64,000 nt of DNA, from contig JASANG010002746.1 of the NCBI GenBank assembly GCA_030248215.1, forward strand, positions 1 through 64,000, in the 5' to 3' direction. The notes under the pieces are model-generated. The model did not search any database. It had not been told where the DNA came from and worked only from the letters and a program-made list of their open reading frames with translations. The position numbers and the translations under genes are program-made. This stretch comes from Enoplolaimus lenunculus (lineage: Eukaryota > Nematoda > Enoplea > Enoplida > Thoracostomopsidae). Positions 47,501-56,501 of the stretch are shown one piece after another. Every line of letters starts with the position of its first letter. The first letter of the stretch is position 1.

Positions 47501-50500
47501 ATGCAAAAATTTTCAAAATAGAACCGCTTTTGTGACAAGCACGGGACTAGAGTCAGAATTTACTAGCTATACTCACACGAAAAAACCGACTCCTATTGAT
47601 TAAGAATCAAAATCGAAACCCTTTTTTAATACCCGCCTCTTATTTGGGTTCGGGTCACAACAGTACACCATACACACATTGCGCTGAGTTGCCCAGAGTC
47701 AACTGCATGTGAGAAGGGGCTGACGTATGACACAGTAAAGCCGCACCCATTTTAAATTCGCATAGTTGGGAATTTTGAGGTCAAATTATGGTGTTTTTTA
47801 TTTTTTTAGAATCATTCCAACAATTCCAGTTCAAGTGTCGGTTGCTTTAATGATATTTGGGTCGTTAATAGCAGCAATGTAAGAAAATATATGTTTACAT
47901 AAGACCTACGGCCAATGTATACAATAGGGCCGCAACAGTAGTATAAGCATATGTCTAAGCCTAAGCCTAAGCGTAAGCAAAAGAGTTAGACTTAAGGTTA
48001 AACTGACTCTGTTGCAGCCCGGCCGGAAAACGATCCGGACCTGTTCTATACATGGGCCAACCCTACGATCGACAAAATACAGTCTGTTTATTTGAAAATG
48101 GCAGTCACTATATATACGTCAACGTAAATAATGATGGCACTACTGTAAAAAATTGTCCAGGTCTGGCTATAATCAAGAGTGCATGATACAAGAGTGGGCA
48201 ACACTTTGTGTTTCGCACGGTACAAAATGTAACCACCGGGCGTTGTGTTTTTGGCCAACCCCTCCTTGTTTAGAGGGGTGATCATTGTCACATGCAATAA
48301 CCCTAAATTAAATTATAAGCGGAGCATGCCGGATACAAGTGTGATGGTTCGCATAGGTTGTACCCCCTCTAAATATATAGGGTGGGTGGCCAAAAACGCA
48401 ACGCGTGCCGGGCACATTCGTTTCTCCACAGAATGTACTCAGTTGCATACTCTTGTTGAAGTATGCATCATCCACTCTTGGTATAACAAAGCAAAATTTC
48501 CTCTTAAACAACCGAAGTTTGAAAGAAATTATTATAACAAGAGCCAATGTCATTGTAAAGACTTCAGGAAACCGCACCGTCGCTATACTTTATGATTTGA
48601 TTTCGAAAACGGTTATTTTACCCGTTTGAGATCGGACACACCAGGTCTTTCTGTGTGTTTTCGCCGTTTTAAAATTTATAATTTGCCAAATTTACAATTC
48701 TTAAAACGATGAATTTATACGAATTCACAAAATTTATCTGTATTTACGATTTGTGAATTTGGCAAATTATAAATTTTATTTTAGTTCAAAATCACAAAAA
48801 TTATCTGTATTTAAGATTTGTGAATTTGGCAAATTGTAAATTTTATTTTAGTTTAAAATTTATAATTTGAAAGATTTACAATTCTTAAAACGATGAATTT
48901 ATACGAATTCACAAAATTTATTTGTATTTAAGATTTGTGATTTTGGCAAATTGTAAATTTTATTTTAGTTTAAAATTTATAATTTGCCAAATTTACAATT
49001 CTTAAAACGGTGAATTTAATATACGAATTCACAAAAATTATCTGTATTTAAGATTTGTGAATTTGGCAAATTGTAAATTTTATTTTAGTTTAAAATTTAT
49101 AATTTGCCAAATTTACAATTCTTAAAACGGTGAATTTAATATACGAATTCACAAAAATTATCTGTATTTAAGATTTGTGAATTTGGCAAATTATAAAGTT
49201 TATTTTAGTTTAAAATTTATAATTTGCCAAATTTACAATTCTTAAAACGATGAATTTATACGAATTCACAAAAATTATCTGTATTTAAGATTTGTGAATT
49301 TGGCAAATTATAAAGTTTATTTTAGTTTAAAATTTATAATTTGCCAAATTTACAATTCTTAAAACGATGAATTTATACGAATTCACAAAAATTATCTGTA
49401 TTTAAGATTTGTGAATTTGGCAAATTGTAAATTTTATTTTAGTTTAAAATTTATAATTTGAAAGATTTACAATTCTTAAAACGATGAATTTATACGAATT
49501 CACAAAATTTATTTGTATTTAAGATTTGTGATTTTGGCTAGTTTATAAATTTTAAACTAAAATAAAATTTTAATTCTTTTCTCAGAAACGATTTAGACTT
49601 TGACACGCTTGGTTACATTCTGATAACAGTCAATAATTTCTGTACAGCAGCGAATGGTATTGTTATGAAAATGAAACTGGATGCTAAAGTAAACTATTTC
49701 ATATTTAGAAACCAAGCTTATAGTTTTAGGTTTGAACACTGGGCCAATGTAAAACAAACAGGGGCGGAACAGTGTTATAAGCATATTCCTAAGCCTAAAC
49801 TTAAGCATAAGAATGAGCATATTTCTAAGCCTAAGCCTAAGCCTAGCCAGTGAAAAAATTAGTCTAAAGTTTATGCTTACTCTATTCTAGTCCCACAGAC
49901 CAACGTTCCGTCCCTGATCTTTACATGGGCCGAACACTGTAACTCCCAGTGAGTTGATTTCATCTCAGAATAGATAGTCGAATTGTTCAGTTTGCATTAC
50001 GACTATCAGAACTCAGAATTTTGAGTTGATCCAATTCATTCGAAGTTAATTAATCAACTCACCCAGTGTCAACTCAACTAAGAGTGAGAATCAACTCAAC
50101 TGAGAGTGTGTTAATGTTTACTGATATTGATTCAGAAATAACCAATTCTAAGCTGAATTGATTAATCAACTCATTGGAATTTACAGTGAAGCTATATTCA
50201 AAATTATGGATTCGACAATGAATTTATACACACAATCGAGAGTAAAAATTCTCGAGCGTTCAGTTGAATCCTAATTTGATGGCAAGCACCAGTCGCCATA
50301 TGTCAGCTGAACTGAATTCACCAAACCATTCAAGCAACTGCTTAAAACTTAGCGCACAACTTAGACGTAATTCAGCTATTTAACCATTTCACTGGTTAGT
50401 CACTATTTCCGGCATCAGCTCCGGTCGAGACTAACTGCCGGAACAAATTATTGGTTAAATTAGGAAATTCAACATCATTTTTACTTCATCTCCGGATTCC

Positions 50501-53500
50501 GGTTCTAACTTTGGCAAAACTTGTTACCAGTGGCGGATCCAGGATCTCAAAATGGGGGGGCAAAATTTCACAGGTAATAAACTTATTTTTGACCCATGCT
50601 GTAGTGACCCAAATAAGAGGGGGTCCCCAGTCCCAATTAATAGGAGTCCGTATCCCTAATAAGAATCCGTAAGCGGGTAGAGTCCTTAAACCATTGTTTA
50701 GAGTCCATAGATGTCTATTATCCCTAATTGTAGCGCATAAATGTCTCCAGGGCCAAGAAACTTTAAAGCGTGCTTATACCATTGTGTATGAAACAGAGAA
50801 ATAAACAGCGTAGAACAGCAATTGACACTATATAATTTTTGTCGAGATGCTGTTGGGGGGCCACGGCCGGGGTGGCCCCACCGTGGATCCGCCATTAATT
50901 GTTACCATAAAATAGGTTTACAACAAAGTCGCCGTGTTTGCAGGCATTCGTTTTAACTTAGGCTTATTCTTAAAGTCATTTAGTGTTCAAAAAATAAACC
51001 GTTTTAAAAATCAATACTAATCAAAGACAGGTGCGTTTAGTATAGTTTTAGCATTTGTACTTGACTCTTGGCTCATGTTGGTAGCCGACAAAATTAAAGA
51101 CGTTTGGTTTGTTGCTTAGGTTTAGGTTTAAGCTCAGAAGCACCATTTAGGACTAAGCATTCACGAAGCGTATTCCTAAGCCTAAGCCTAAGCGTTGCAA
51201 AAATGTGTTCCTAAGACTATGCCTAAGAGTTGCAAAAGCATACTACTAAGACTAAGCCTAAGCTTAAGAGTTGCAAAAGCGTACTACTAAGACTAAGCCT
51301 AAGCCTAAGAGTTGCGAAAGCGTATTACTAAGACTAAGCCTCAGCCTAAGAGTTGCAAAAGCGTATTACTAAGACTAAGCCTAAGCCTAAGAGTTGCAAA
51401 AGCGTATTTCTAAGACTAAGCCTAAGCCTAAGAGTTGCAAAAGCGTATTACTAAGACTAAGCGTAAGCCTAAGAGTTGCAAAAGCGTATTACTAAGCCTT
51501 AGCCTGAGCGTTGCAAAAATGTGTTCCTAAGCATAAGCCTTAGCCTAAGCTGGCCCATGTAAAGATCAGGGGCGGAACATTTCTCTATGGGCATAGAATA
51601 GAATAAGCATAAGCTTTAGACTACTTTTTGCTTGGCTTAGGCATAGGCTTTAAGGCTTAGGCTTTAACTTTCTTACACATAGGCTTACGCTAAGGCTTAG
51701 GCTTGGGCTTAGAAATATGCATATAATACTGTTCCGTCTAGTTCGTTACATTGGCCGCCTAAGCCTAAGCAAACAAATGTGATCTAGAATCTAAACCTAC
51801 TGTTTTATAGACCCACCAGAAATTTGGACGCCTCTTAAAGTAACATGAGCCCTTTTGTTAATATTTCAGGCGTTGGGCAAATATGGTTTGTTGTATTATA
51901 ATGCATTTTTCATGCTTCCACTTGCCATGCTTGTTGCATACGCAACAGGAGATGTATCAAAGGTAGGTTTATTCGTACAATCAGAACAATAAATCTATAG
52001 GATATCACGATTTGAATTATGTGATTTTTATCAGAAAAGTTTAGCTAAGTAATTTTTTAGCTGAAACCAATTTTCTCGAGCAGATCTTTGTAGTAAAACG
52101 TGGCGTTTATCAACGTGCTAGTTTAGACAGGCTTATGGACACCGCATTAGCAATATCTTAAAGACTCACCGAGATAGAGGTCGCTTCGATTAACGGCGCT
52201 CACTATAGCTATCACTCCAAATCAAACGTACACTGTAAATCCGAGTGAGTTGATTTTAACTCAGAATGAGTTGAATCACTCAATCTGAGTTAGGACTTTC
52301 AGAACTCAGAATTCTGAATCAATAAAAGTCACTCTGACTTAATTATTCAACTTACCCGGAATACACTGAACTCAGAGTGAGAATCAACTCAACTCAGAGT
52401 GAGTCAATGTTTAACTGTTAACTCAGAAATAACTAACTCTCCAGTTGAGTTGATTTATCAATTCATTGAAATTTAAAGTGTAGTACTAAAAGGTGTTATG
52501 GGTTCGCGTAGATACAAATAATTGAAAATCTTTGATTTTTCGGGATTGACCGGATATCTGTTTCCGTTTCCGGTAAAAATCCGTGTCCGTTTCCGGTATT
52601 GAAATTAATATTAACTAATTTTTGAGCATTTTTCTAAAAGCCACTGAATTATATTACGATTGTCTTTGGGTTTCTGGTTAAAACTGTACCTATATAAATC
52701 TTAATATCCTTCAACAAGTGAATGTTACATCCGGTAATAAAGTCAGGCGGTTTCGGCAATAATTTAAGCATTAAATATGACCAGAATTACCAGTTTTAGG
52801 CGTACAACTATGCCAATTGGAAAAAATTTGGGTTTGCATTTTGTTTCGTGTTGGCATGCGTTTGTGGATTCATATTAAACTATTCAATACTACTCTGCAT
52901 TCATTATAATTCTCCATTGACAACAACGTGTATTGGTCCAATTAAGGTGAGCCACACTGTCAAAATTTATCGGATCTTTTTTGTCAATCCCACGTTACCA
53001 TTGGTTCGACTTGCACATAAATGTGTACGATATTTTTGTCGTAAACACTATAATGTCCTTTAAACGTTATGACCCATGTGAAAGATCATGGGCGAACCGT
53101 TTTTCTGTGGGACTGCAACAGAGTAAGCTTAAGTTTTAGACTAATCATTTTGCTTGGCTTTAGGCTTAGGCTTAAGCTTAGGCTTCGGAATATGCTCATT
53201 CTTTGGCTTAGGCTTAGGACTTACACTTAGGCTAAGGAATATGGTTATAACAGTTTCGAAACACCAAAAACAAAAACTCTCAGACATTCGCCTTGAATAG
53301 GTAAGGTAAAAATTACTGAACACGGTTTTTGCAAAAATTTTGGTATACTTGTTTTCAAATCAACTTGGGAATTCTAAAAATATATAAATTGGCCACATTC
53401 CGAGGAATAATTTTTGGCAAATTGTCCGAATTTTCATCTTAAAGAGGATGCAGTCTTGTTGTATAGCTGTATTTTGTTTCAGAATATTATCGTAACTTAC

Positions 53501-54943
53501 GTTGGAATGTTCACAAGCGGCGATTATCACTATAGCCTTGCAAATTTTGTGGGCATTACAGTCAGGTAACAAGCGAAACATTTAAACTTGGGCTATATAC
53601 TACGTGGTACATGGTATAAATTCCTAAATAATTTTTGAACGGGAGGTTTTAAGACATATTAAAACAGGATTTTGAATAACCTGCTGGATCCTAAACGTCA
53701 ACACAAACTGTCTCACTCGACAACATTAATGGTTGACAAATTTGAAATTTGTCACACGTTAGTCTTACCCGCATAAAATTAACGTACCCCGGTAAAATTG
53801 GTTAACGCTTGACAAGTATTGAAATTTGTTACGCGTTGTCATACTGTATTTTTCTGGTTATACTTTAACTATGAAAAATGCTCTTTTTTATATTCTGAAA
53901 TGGTATATCTTGAAACTACTTTATTATTGAAAATTAACTTTTGGAACAATTTTAACACCAATCTTTTGTAAACTGTTAATAATTTTGGCCAATATACAAA
54001 ACAAGGCCGTAACAAGAGTATGATGAGCCTATACACAAAATGAATTGTCTTATAATTTCAAGACTTCTACTTCATTAAATTTTCAAGACATAAATGTCTT
54101 GTATTTTAAACATTAAAATAGTCTTGAACAGCTCAGAAATTCGTTTCTTAAATGGTTAAAACATAAATGTCTTATATTCAAGAAATTGCTATTGCCAATT
54201 TATAAGACACAAATTTCTTCTTTCAAGAAATAGTTTTCTTATATTCAAAAAAATAGTTTTCTTATTTTTATACTTGTAAAAAAGTTGCTCCGTTTATATT
54301 CTTAAGCGTGTATATAAATGATCAATTTCAAAGATAATACGGGTTGAGTTCAGTCTCCTTCCAACCTAAGTTTACATCTTGGACGTATCTTAGGTTTTAA
54401 AATTAGGGTATTTGGTTGAGATTTATCCCCTAATTTTTGAGTCGGTTTTCATGGAAAATCTCTGCGTTTTATTTAAGACATATTTGTCTTTGTATTTCAG
54501 AAATATTTTTAATAATCGTTCATAAAACAAAGTTTTAAATTTAAGACATTTAAGTATGAAAAATTGTACACCAATATTTCTGAAAAATTTAGTAAATAAA
54601 ACTTTTGACTTCAGGACATATATGACTGGAGTCTGTGTCAAGACACAATTGTCTTAAATTTCAGACAATATTTCTTGAATACAAGACAATTTATCTTGTG
54701 TGTATTCCTAAGCCTAAGCCTACGCCTAACCGTAAAGATGAACTTGCACCTAAATATGAATAAGCTAAGCAAAAAATTTGATTAAAAACTTAAACATACT
54801 ATATTGCAGTCCACAGAACAACGTTCCGCCTCTGAACTTTATATCTGCAGTTAAAGCTTTATTTTTGTTATTTCAGTTGTATTGGAAGCGTTGTATATTC
54901 GGTGGTAACGTTTACAAAATTTAATTTTTCAACAAATCGCTAG
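41330..54943 (+). CDS. SLC35D-type nucleotide-sugar transporter, whole gene span
   Basis: Eleven exons: 41330-41553, 44380-44413, 45125-45211, 45567-45634, 46167-46238, 47810-47878, 49586-49688, 51870-51962, 52800-52946, 53483-53565, 54877-54943. They sum to 1047 bases, 348 residues plus stop, close to the 355 of human SLC35D1, and every junction phase agrees. The protein aligns by eye with SLC35D1/D2 along its whole length: about ten hydrophobic helices, VNKILLTNYGFPSF near the start, NLPMFTAIRRFS, TAANGIVMKMKLD, LGKYGLLYYNAFFM and YNSPLTTTCIGPIK. The family moves UDP-sugars (UDP-GlcA, UDP-GalNAc, UDP-GlcNAc) into Golgi or ER in exchange for UMP, for proteoglycan synthesis; C. elegans SQV-7 belongs here. 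Which sugar this one carries cannot be told. Exons are tiny, and introns are filled with transposons. Confidence 0.93.
41576..41806. mobile_element. Family C element
   Basis: CACTGTAAATTTCAGTGAGT to GGAATTTACAGTG; starts 22 bases after exon 1 of the transporter. Confidence 0.82.
41824..42371. mobile_element. Family E element split by a family C element
   Basis: CAAGAGTGCATGATACAAGA at the left, GCACACTCTTGC at the right. Family C (42071-42325) lies between. Confidence 0.8.
42071..42325. mobile_element. Family C element nested in family E
   Basis: CAATGTAAATTCCAGTGAGT to GGACTTTACAGTG, flanked by TG/TG. Confidence 0.84.
42658..43129. mobile_element. Family A element split by a family C element
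   Basis: GGCCAAAGAGTAGAACAGGG to CTGTTCTATACAAGGGCC. Confidence 0.82.
42751..43003. mobile_element. Family C element nested in family A
   Basis: CACTGTAAATTCCAATGAGT to GCAATTAATAGTG, flanked by TA/TA inside a CCTAAG array. Confidence 0.84.
43191..43265 (+). pseudogene. tRNA-like sequence
   Basis: GGCTGCGTAGCTCAGTGGTT is a good tRNA 5' half (box A). The T-arm GGTTTCGAGTAATACT is damaged, and the arms do not pair fully. Confidence 0.45.
43352..43529. mobile_element. Family A element with 8-bp target duplication
   Basis: GGCCCATGTAAAGATCTGGG to CTATAGATTGGCC. The flanks CAAAAATG and CAAAAATC match at seven of eight bases. Confidence 0.84.
43771..43860. mobile_element. GGCGGATCCAGG-type element (family K), left end
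   Basis: AGTGGCGGATCCAGGATCTC and the GGGGGCAAAATTTCAC region match 50529; the right end is missing. Confidence 0.65.
44044..44165. mobile_element. Family F fragment
   Basis: ACACAATGCACAGCGTTTAA and the right end TTCATGTGAGAAAGGGTTAA; the tRNA-like core is deleted. Confidence 0.65.
44380..44413 (+). CDS. SLC35D-type gene exon 2 (34-base microexon)
   Basis: After ATTCCAG. Reads FPSFQVVGIGQ, the counterpart of F-P-S-x-x-F-L-G-I-G-Q in SLC35D1; donor GTATGA. Confidence 0.88.
44461..44693. mobile_element. Family G element, diverged
   Basis: The right end GCTACACACATTTGAGAATA then CGGG is clear; the left end AATATTCTCAATTGC is weaker. Confidence 0.65.
44817..45061. mobile_element. Family C element
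   Basis: CACTATAAATTTCAGTGAGT to GGAATATACAGTG, flanked by TA/TA; ends 63 bases before transporter exon 3. Confidence 0.83.
45125..45211 (+). CDS. SLC35D-type gene exon 3
   Basis: After CTTTCAG. MIASVVILRFAKMCNIVSFQ then DIGPDIPRK matches helix 2 and the following loop. Phase 0 at both ends. Confidence 0.9.
45246..45420. repeat. CCGTTTCCG-type repeat
   Basis: AACCGGATATCCGTTTCCGG and ATCGGTGTCCGTTTCCGTTT, the same kind of repeat the retroelement entered. Confidence 0.5.
45567..45634 (+). CDS. SLC35D-type gene exon 4
   Basis: After ATTTTAG. IFPLPIIYLFNLLSGLGGTQ corresponds to L-F-P-L-P-L-L-Y in human; donor GTGAGT. Confidence 0.9.
45835..46058. mobile_element. Family A element, left end short
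   Basis: GGCCCATAAGGGGCGGAACG lacks the AAGATCA segment; the right end is TTCTATGCATTGACC. Confidence 0.75.
46167..46238 (+). CDS. SLC35D-type gene exon 5
   Basis: After TTACAG. LPMFTAIRRFSILMTMLAE is the family's L-P-M-F-T-x-x-R-K/R-F signature; donor GTTAGC. Confidence 0.92.
46309..46493. mobile_element. Family A element
   Basis: GGCCGATGTAAAGATCAGCG to TTCTATATATTGGCC. Confidence 0.84.
46714..46959. mobile_element. Family H element (reference copy)
   Basis: CACTCAAAATAATATTTCTG to ACTTTTTTGTGTG, flanked by TA/TA. About 245 bp made of AAGAAAT/TTTCTTA motifs in mirror order. Same CAC...GTG plan as C and D. Confidence 0.78.
47645..47722. mobile_element. Family F fragment
   Basis: Only the right end, ATTGCGCTGAGTTGCC to CATGTGAGAAGGGG. 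Confidence 0.55.
47810..47878 (+). CDS. SLC35D-type gene exon 6
   Basis: After TTTTTTTAG. IPVQVSVALMIFGSLIAA is a membrane helix equivalent to S-V-F-A-I-I-L-G-A-F-I-A-A; donor GTAAGA. Confidence 0.88.
47910..48058. mobile_element. Family A element
   Basis: GGCCAATGTATACAATAGGG to TTCTATACATGGGCC; the flanking 8-mers match at six of eight. It starts 32 bases after transporter exon 6. Confidence 0.83.
48169..48482. mobile_element. Family E element (best copy)
   Basis: TAATCAAGAGTGCATGATAC at the left mirrors GCATCATCCACTCTTGGTAT at the right. In between are a CACCGGGCGTTG motif and CCCTCTAAATATATAGGG hairpin. Confidence 0.82.
48655..49555. repeat. AT-rich satellite, about 118-bp palindromic unit, seven to eight copies
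   Basis: Each unit pairs AATTTGCCAAATTTACAATT with AATTTGGCAAATTGTAAATT around an ACGAATTCACAAAA centre. It ends 30 bases before transporter exon 7, inside intron 6. Confidence 0.9.
49586..49688 (+). CDS. SLC35D-type gene exon 7
   Basis: After TTTTCTCAG. NDLDFDTLGYILITVNNFC and TAANGIVMKMKLDAK match D-L-x-F-x-x-x-G-Y and T-A-A-N-G-V. It lies just after a 0.9-kb AT-rich satellite. Confidence 0.92.
49742..49931. mobile_element. Family A element with perfect 8-bp duplication, at the end of a family C element
   Basis: GGCCAATGTAAAACAAACAG to GATCTTTACATGGGCC. GAACACTG occurs at 49734-49741 and 49932-49939. The second copy includes the first five bases of the neighbouring family C element. Confidence 0.9.
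49935..50188. mobile_element. Family C element
   Basis: CACTGTAACTCCCAGTGAGT to GGAATTTACAGTG, flanked by AA/AA. Confidence 0.84.
50529..50898. mobile_element. hAT-like element, GGCGGATCC ends (family K), perfect 8-bp duplication
   Basis: AGTGGCGGATCCAGG to CGTGGATCCGCCATTAA, flanked by TTGTTACC at 50521-50528 and 50899-50906. A 65-codon open frame inside is not a gene. Confidence 0.88.
51150..51853. mobile_element. Family B element with 41-bp internal satellite, split by family A
   Basis: The unit CTAAGAGTTGCAAAAGCGTA recurs about eight times between 51173 and 51540. Family A sits at 51552-51756. The right end GGACGCCTCTTAAAGTAACA then TGAGCCC finishes just before transporter exon 8. Confidence 0.82.
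51552..51756. mobile_element. Family A element nested in family B
   Basis: GGCCCATGTAAAGATCAGGG to GTTCGTTACATTGGCC, flanked by CCTAAGC on both sides, though that is also the array unit. Confidence 0.85.
51870..51962 (+). CDS. SLC35D-type gene exon 8
   Basis: After ATATTTCAG. ALGKYGLLYYNAFFMLPLAM is almost identical to the family consensus. The acceptor is 17 bases beyond the end of a family B element. Confidence 0.94.
52231..52480. mobile_element. Family C element
   Basis: CACTGTAAATCCGAGTGAGT to GAAATTTAAAGTG, flanked by TA/TA. Confidence 0.84.
52545..52625. repeat. CCGTTTCCG-type repeat
   Basis: ACCGGATATCTGTTTCCGTT and CCGTGTCCGTTTCCGG. Confidence 0.5.
52800..52946 (+). CDS. SLC35D-type gene exon 9
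   Basis: After AGTTTTAG. WKKFGFAFCFVLACVCGF and YNSPLTTTCIGPIK are the conserved penultimate helices; donor GTGAGC. Confidence 0.94.
53070..53257. mobile_element. Family A element, right end lost
   Basis: GACCCATGTGAAAGATCATG start; TTAGGC units; it fades near ATGGTTATAACAG. Confidence 0.75.
53483..53565 (+). CDS. SLC35D-type gene exon 10
   Basis: After TTTCAG. NIIVTYVGMFTSGDYHYSL corresponds to N-V-S-V-A-Y-I-G-x-x-I-G-G-D-Y; donor GTAACA. Confidence 0.9.
53988..54844. mobile_element. Family A element split by a family H element
   Basis: GGCCAATATACAAAACAAGG to AACGTTCCGCCTCTGAAC. The family A sequence ATGAGCC-TATTCCTAAG is interrupted between 54034 and 54702. Confidence 0.8.
54034..54702. 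mobile_element. Family H-like element nested in family A
   Basis: CACAAAATGAATTGTCTTAT to CAATTTATCTTGTGTG, flanked by TA/TA. About 670 bp of TTTCTTA/AAGACAT motifs. The longest of its type here; no transposase frame. Confidence 0.72.
54877..54943 (+). CDS. SLC35D-type gene exon 11 and stop
   Basis: After TTTCAG. CIGSVVYSVVTFTKFNF finishes the last helix; TAG at 54941-54943. The cytosolic tail is shorter than in SLC35D1. Confidence 0.87.
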
Positions 54944-55084
54944 CTGATCAATGATCCAACACATATTTTGCACCCCAAATTGGAGCTTGAACTGTGCCGC
55001 TGGTGCTGGGTTTTGAGCGTACCGAAAGAACAGCCCAGAGAAGACCGACCGCATACTCTTCACTCTGCACTATTATTCTGTCAA

Positions 55085-55205
55085 GTCGTGGCCGTAGCCG
55101 ATAGAAAAGTTTTGCCCTCACTCGAAAATTTTCAACCTTGCTTGCAAGTCAACGAAAACCCTTATATGCCTTTTCTGAACAATTTCACCCCCCCCCCCTA
55201 GTAGC
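55085..55205. mobile_element. hAT-like element (family I), decayed
   Basis: GGCCGTAGCCGATAGAAAAG and the TTGCTTGCAAGTCAACGAAA interior; ends in a C-run. Confidence 0.5.
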
Positions 55206-55246
55206 CTTATTAATATAGCACGAAGCCTTAAACAATTCGATCATAA

Positions 55247-55440
55247 ACCTTTCTCACATAGAGTAAACTTTGACCAACTTAAGGTATATAGACAGTCTAC
55301 GTATACACAATGCGCAGTGTGTTTCAAACATCATCTCTACAAAACGTGATTATCCCCTCAGGCTCAAAGGTTAAGCTTCTATAGTGGTTGTATTAAACGC
55401 CTCCGACGGAATAGACCAGAAGCTGAAATCCTAGCTTGAA
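55247..55440. mobile_element. Family F element, decayed
   Basis: TTTCTCACATAGAGTAAAC at the left, ACACAATGCGCAGTGTG, then a damaged tRNA-like core (ATAGTGGTTGTATTAAACG). Confidence 0.6.
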
Positions 55441-55625
55441 CGCAAATAGAAAATATTAATATTTGCAAATTTTTAAAAAGTAATCAATTTACCGTTGTGG
55501 TTTAGTCGCCAATCCCAATGATTTATCCTATCTTGAACGCAAATAGAAAATATTAATATTTGCAAATTTTTAAAAAGTAATCAATTTACCGTTGTGGTTT
55601 AGTCGCCAATCCCAATGATTTATAT
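55435..55625. repeat. 97-bp tandem duplication
   Basis: CTTGAACGCAA starts at 55435 and 55532; the copies look identical, so the event is recent. Confidence 0.9.
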
Positions 55626-55792
55626 TCGTCGATATGCCACTGCTGGTAAAATATTGTTTAGTGTTCATTTTTAAGTAATATTTCGTCATAATAAAATCAA
55701 CCAGATTAATGCCACAACTGTCAACAATTCGGACCCAAATTAAATTGTACGTAGCTCTAAAACCAATGCTAAGCTTAAGATTGAAACTGTTG

Positions 55793-56015
55793 CACTGTAG
55801 ACTCCAGTGAGTTGATTTTAACTCAGAATGAGTTGAATGACTTCGTCTGAGTTAGGACTATCAGAACTCAAAATTGTGAATTGAAGCAACTCAGTCTGGG
55901 TTAACTGGTCAACTCACTCGGAATGAACTCAACTGAGACTGAAAATCAAGTCAACTCATAGTGAGTTAATATACCTAACTCGGAGTTGATTATTCAGCTC
56001 ATTGGAATTTAAGTG
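55793..56015. mobile_element. Family C element
   Basis: CACTGTAGACTCCAGTGAGT to GGAATTTAAGTG. Confidence 0.78.
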
Positions 56016-56164
56016 TCCTGGCATATTGTTTCCCAGTCTACGATAAATCATTGGTGTTGAAAAAGAATTTTAAATTAAAATTTGGTTCAATACGCACAAA
56101 CTTTCATAACGTCAGTCAGCATATGGCAATATATTTATCGAATGTGGGTTTTATTTCTAATTTT

Positions 56165-56346
56165 TTTACCCGCGGCACTGCAATAGAGTAAAGATTAAGC
56201 TTTAGAGTTTCTTAGGTTTAGGTTTAGGTTTAGGCTTAGACCAAGCTCATTCCGACCCTTACACGCTTAGGCTTACGCTAGGCTTAGGCTTAGGCTTAAG
56301 AATACGCTTATAAGTACTACTATTGCGGCCCTGTTCGATACATTGG
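56165..56346. mobile_element. Family A element, left end lost
   Basis: GCACTGCAATAGAGTAAAG, TTAGG arrays and the right end GTTCGATACATTGGCC. It lies 30 bases beyond the right degenerin's stop codon. Confidence 0.72.
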
Positions 56347-56375
56347 CCAGAACAATTCTTATGATTTGTTAGATT

Positions 56376-56501
56376 TTAATATTTCAAAGTGAACTTTTTG
56401 ATCAAACCAGTCAAACGCGATAACATTTCAATCCACGATATCACCGATGCACCAAGACAAATGCCCATAATACCACCAATATGACTGATAGCAGCGGAGC
56501 T
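56376..56501 (-). CDS. Degenerin (right) last exon: TM2 and C-terminus
   Basis: After GTTTCAG. SHIGGIMGICLGASVISWIE is the TM2 signature; a 16-residue basic tail follows and the stop is TAA at 56378-56376. Confidence 0.88.
   Translation of the reverse strand, partial: SSAAISHIGGIMGICLGASVISWIEMLSRLTGLIKKFTLKY

Noticed and set aside
48575-48640. FDFENGYF-like peptide considered as a transporter exon
   Set aside because: Out of phase and preceded by a stop; the true exon with D-L-D-F-D-T-L-G-Y is at 49586-49688.
54423-54641. 72-codon minus-strand frame
   Set aside because: Lies wholly inside the family H-like element and has no family resemblance.
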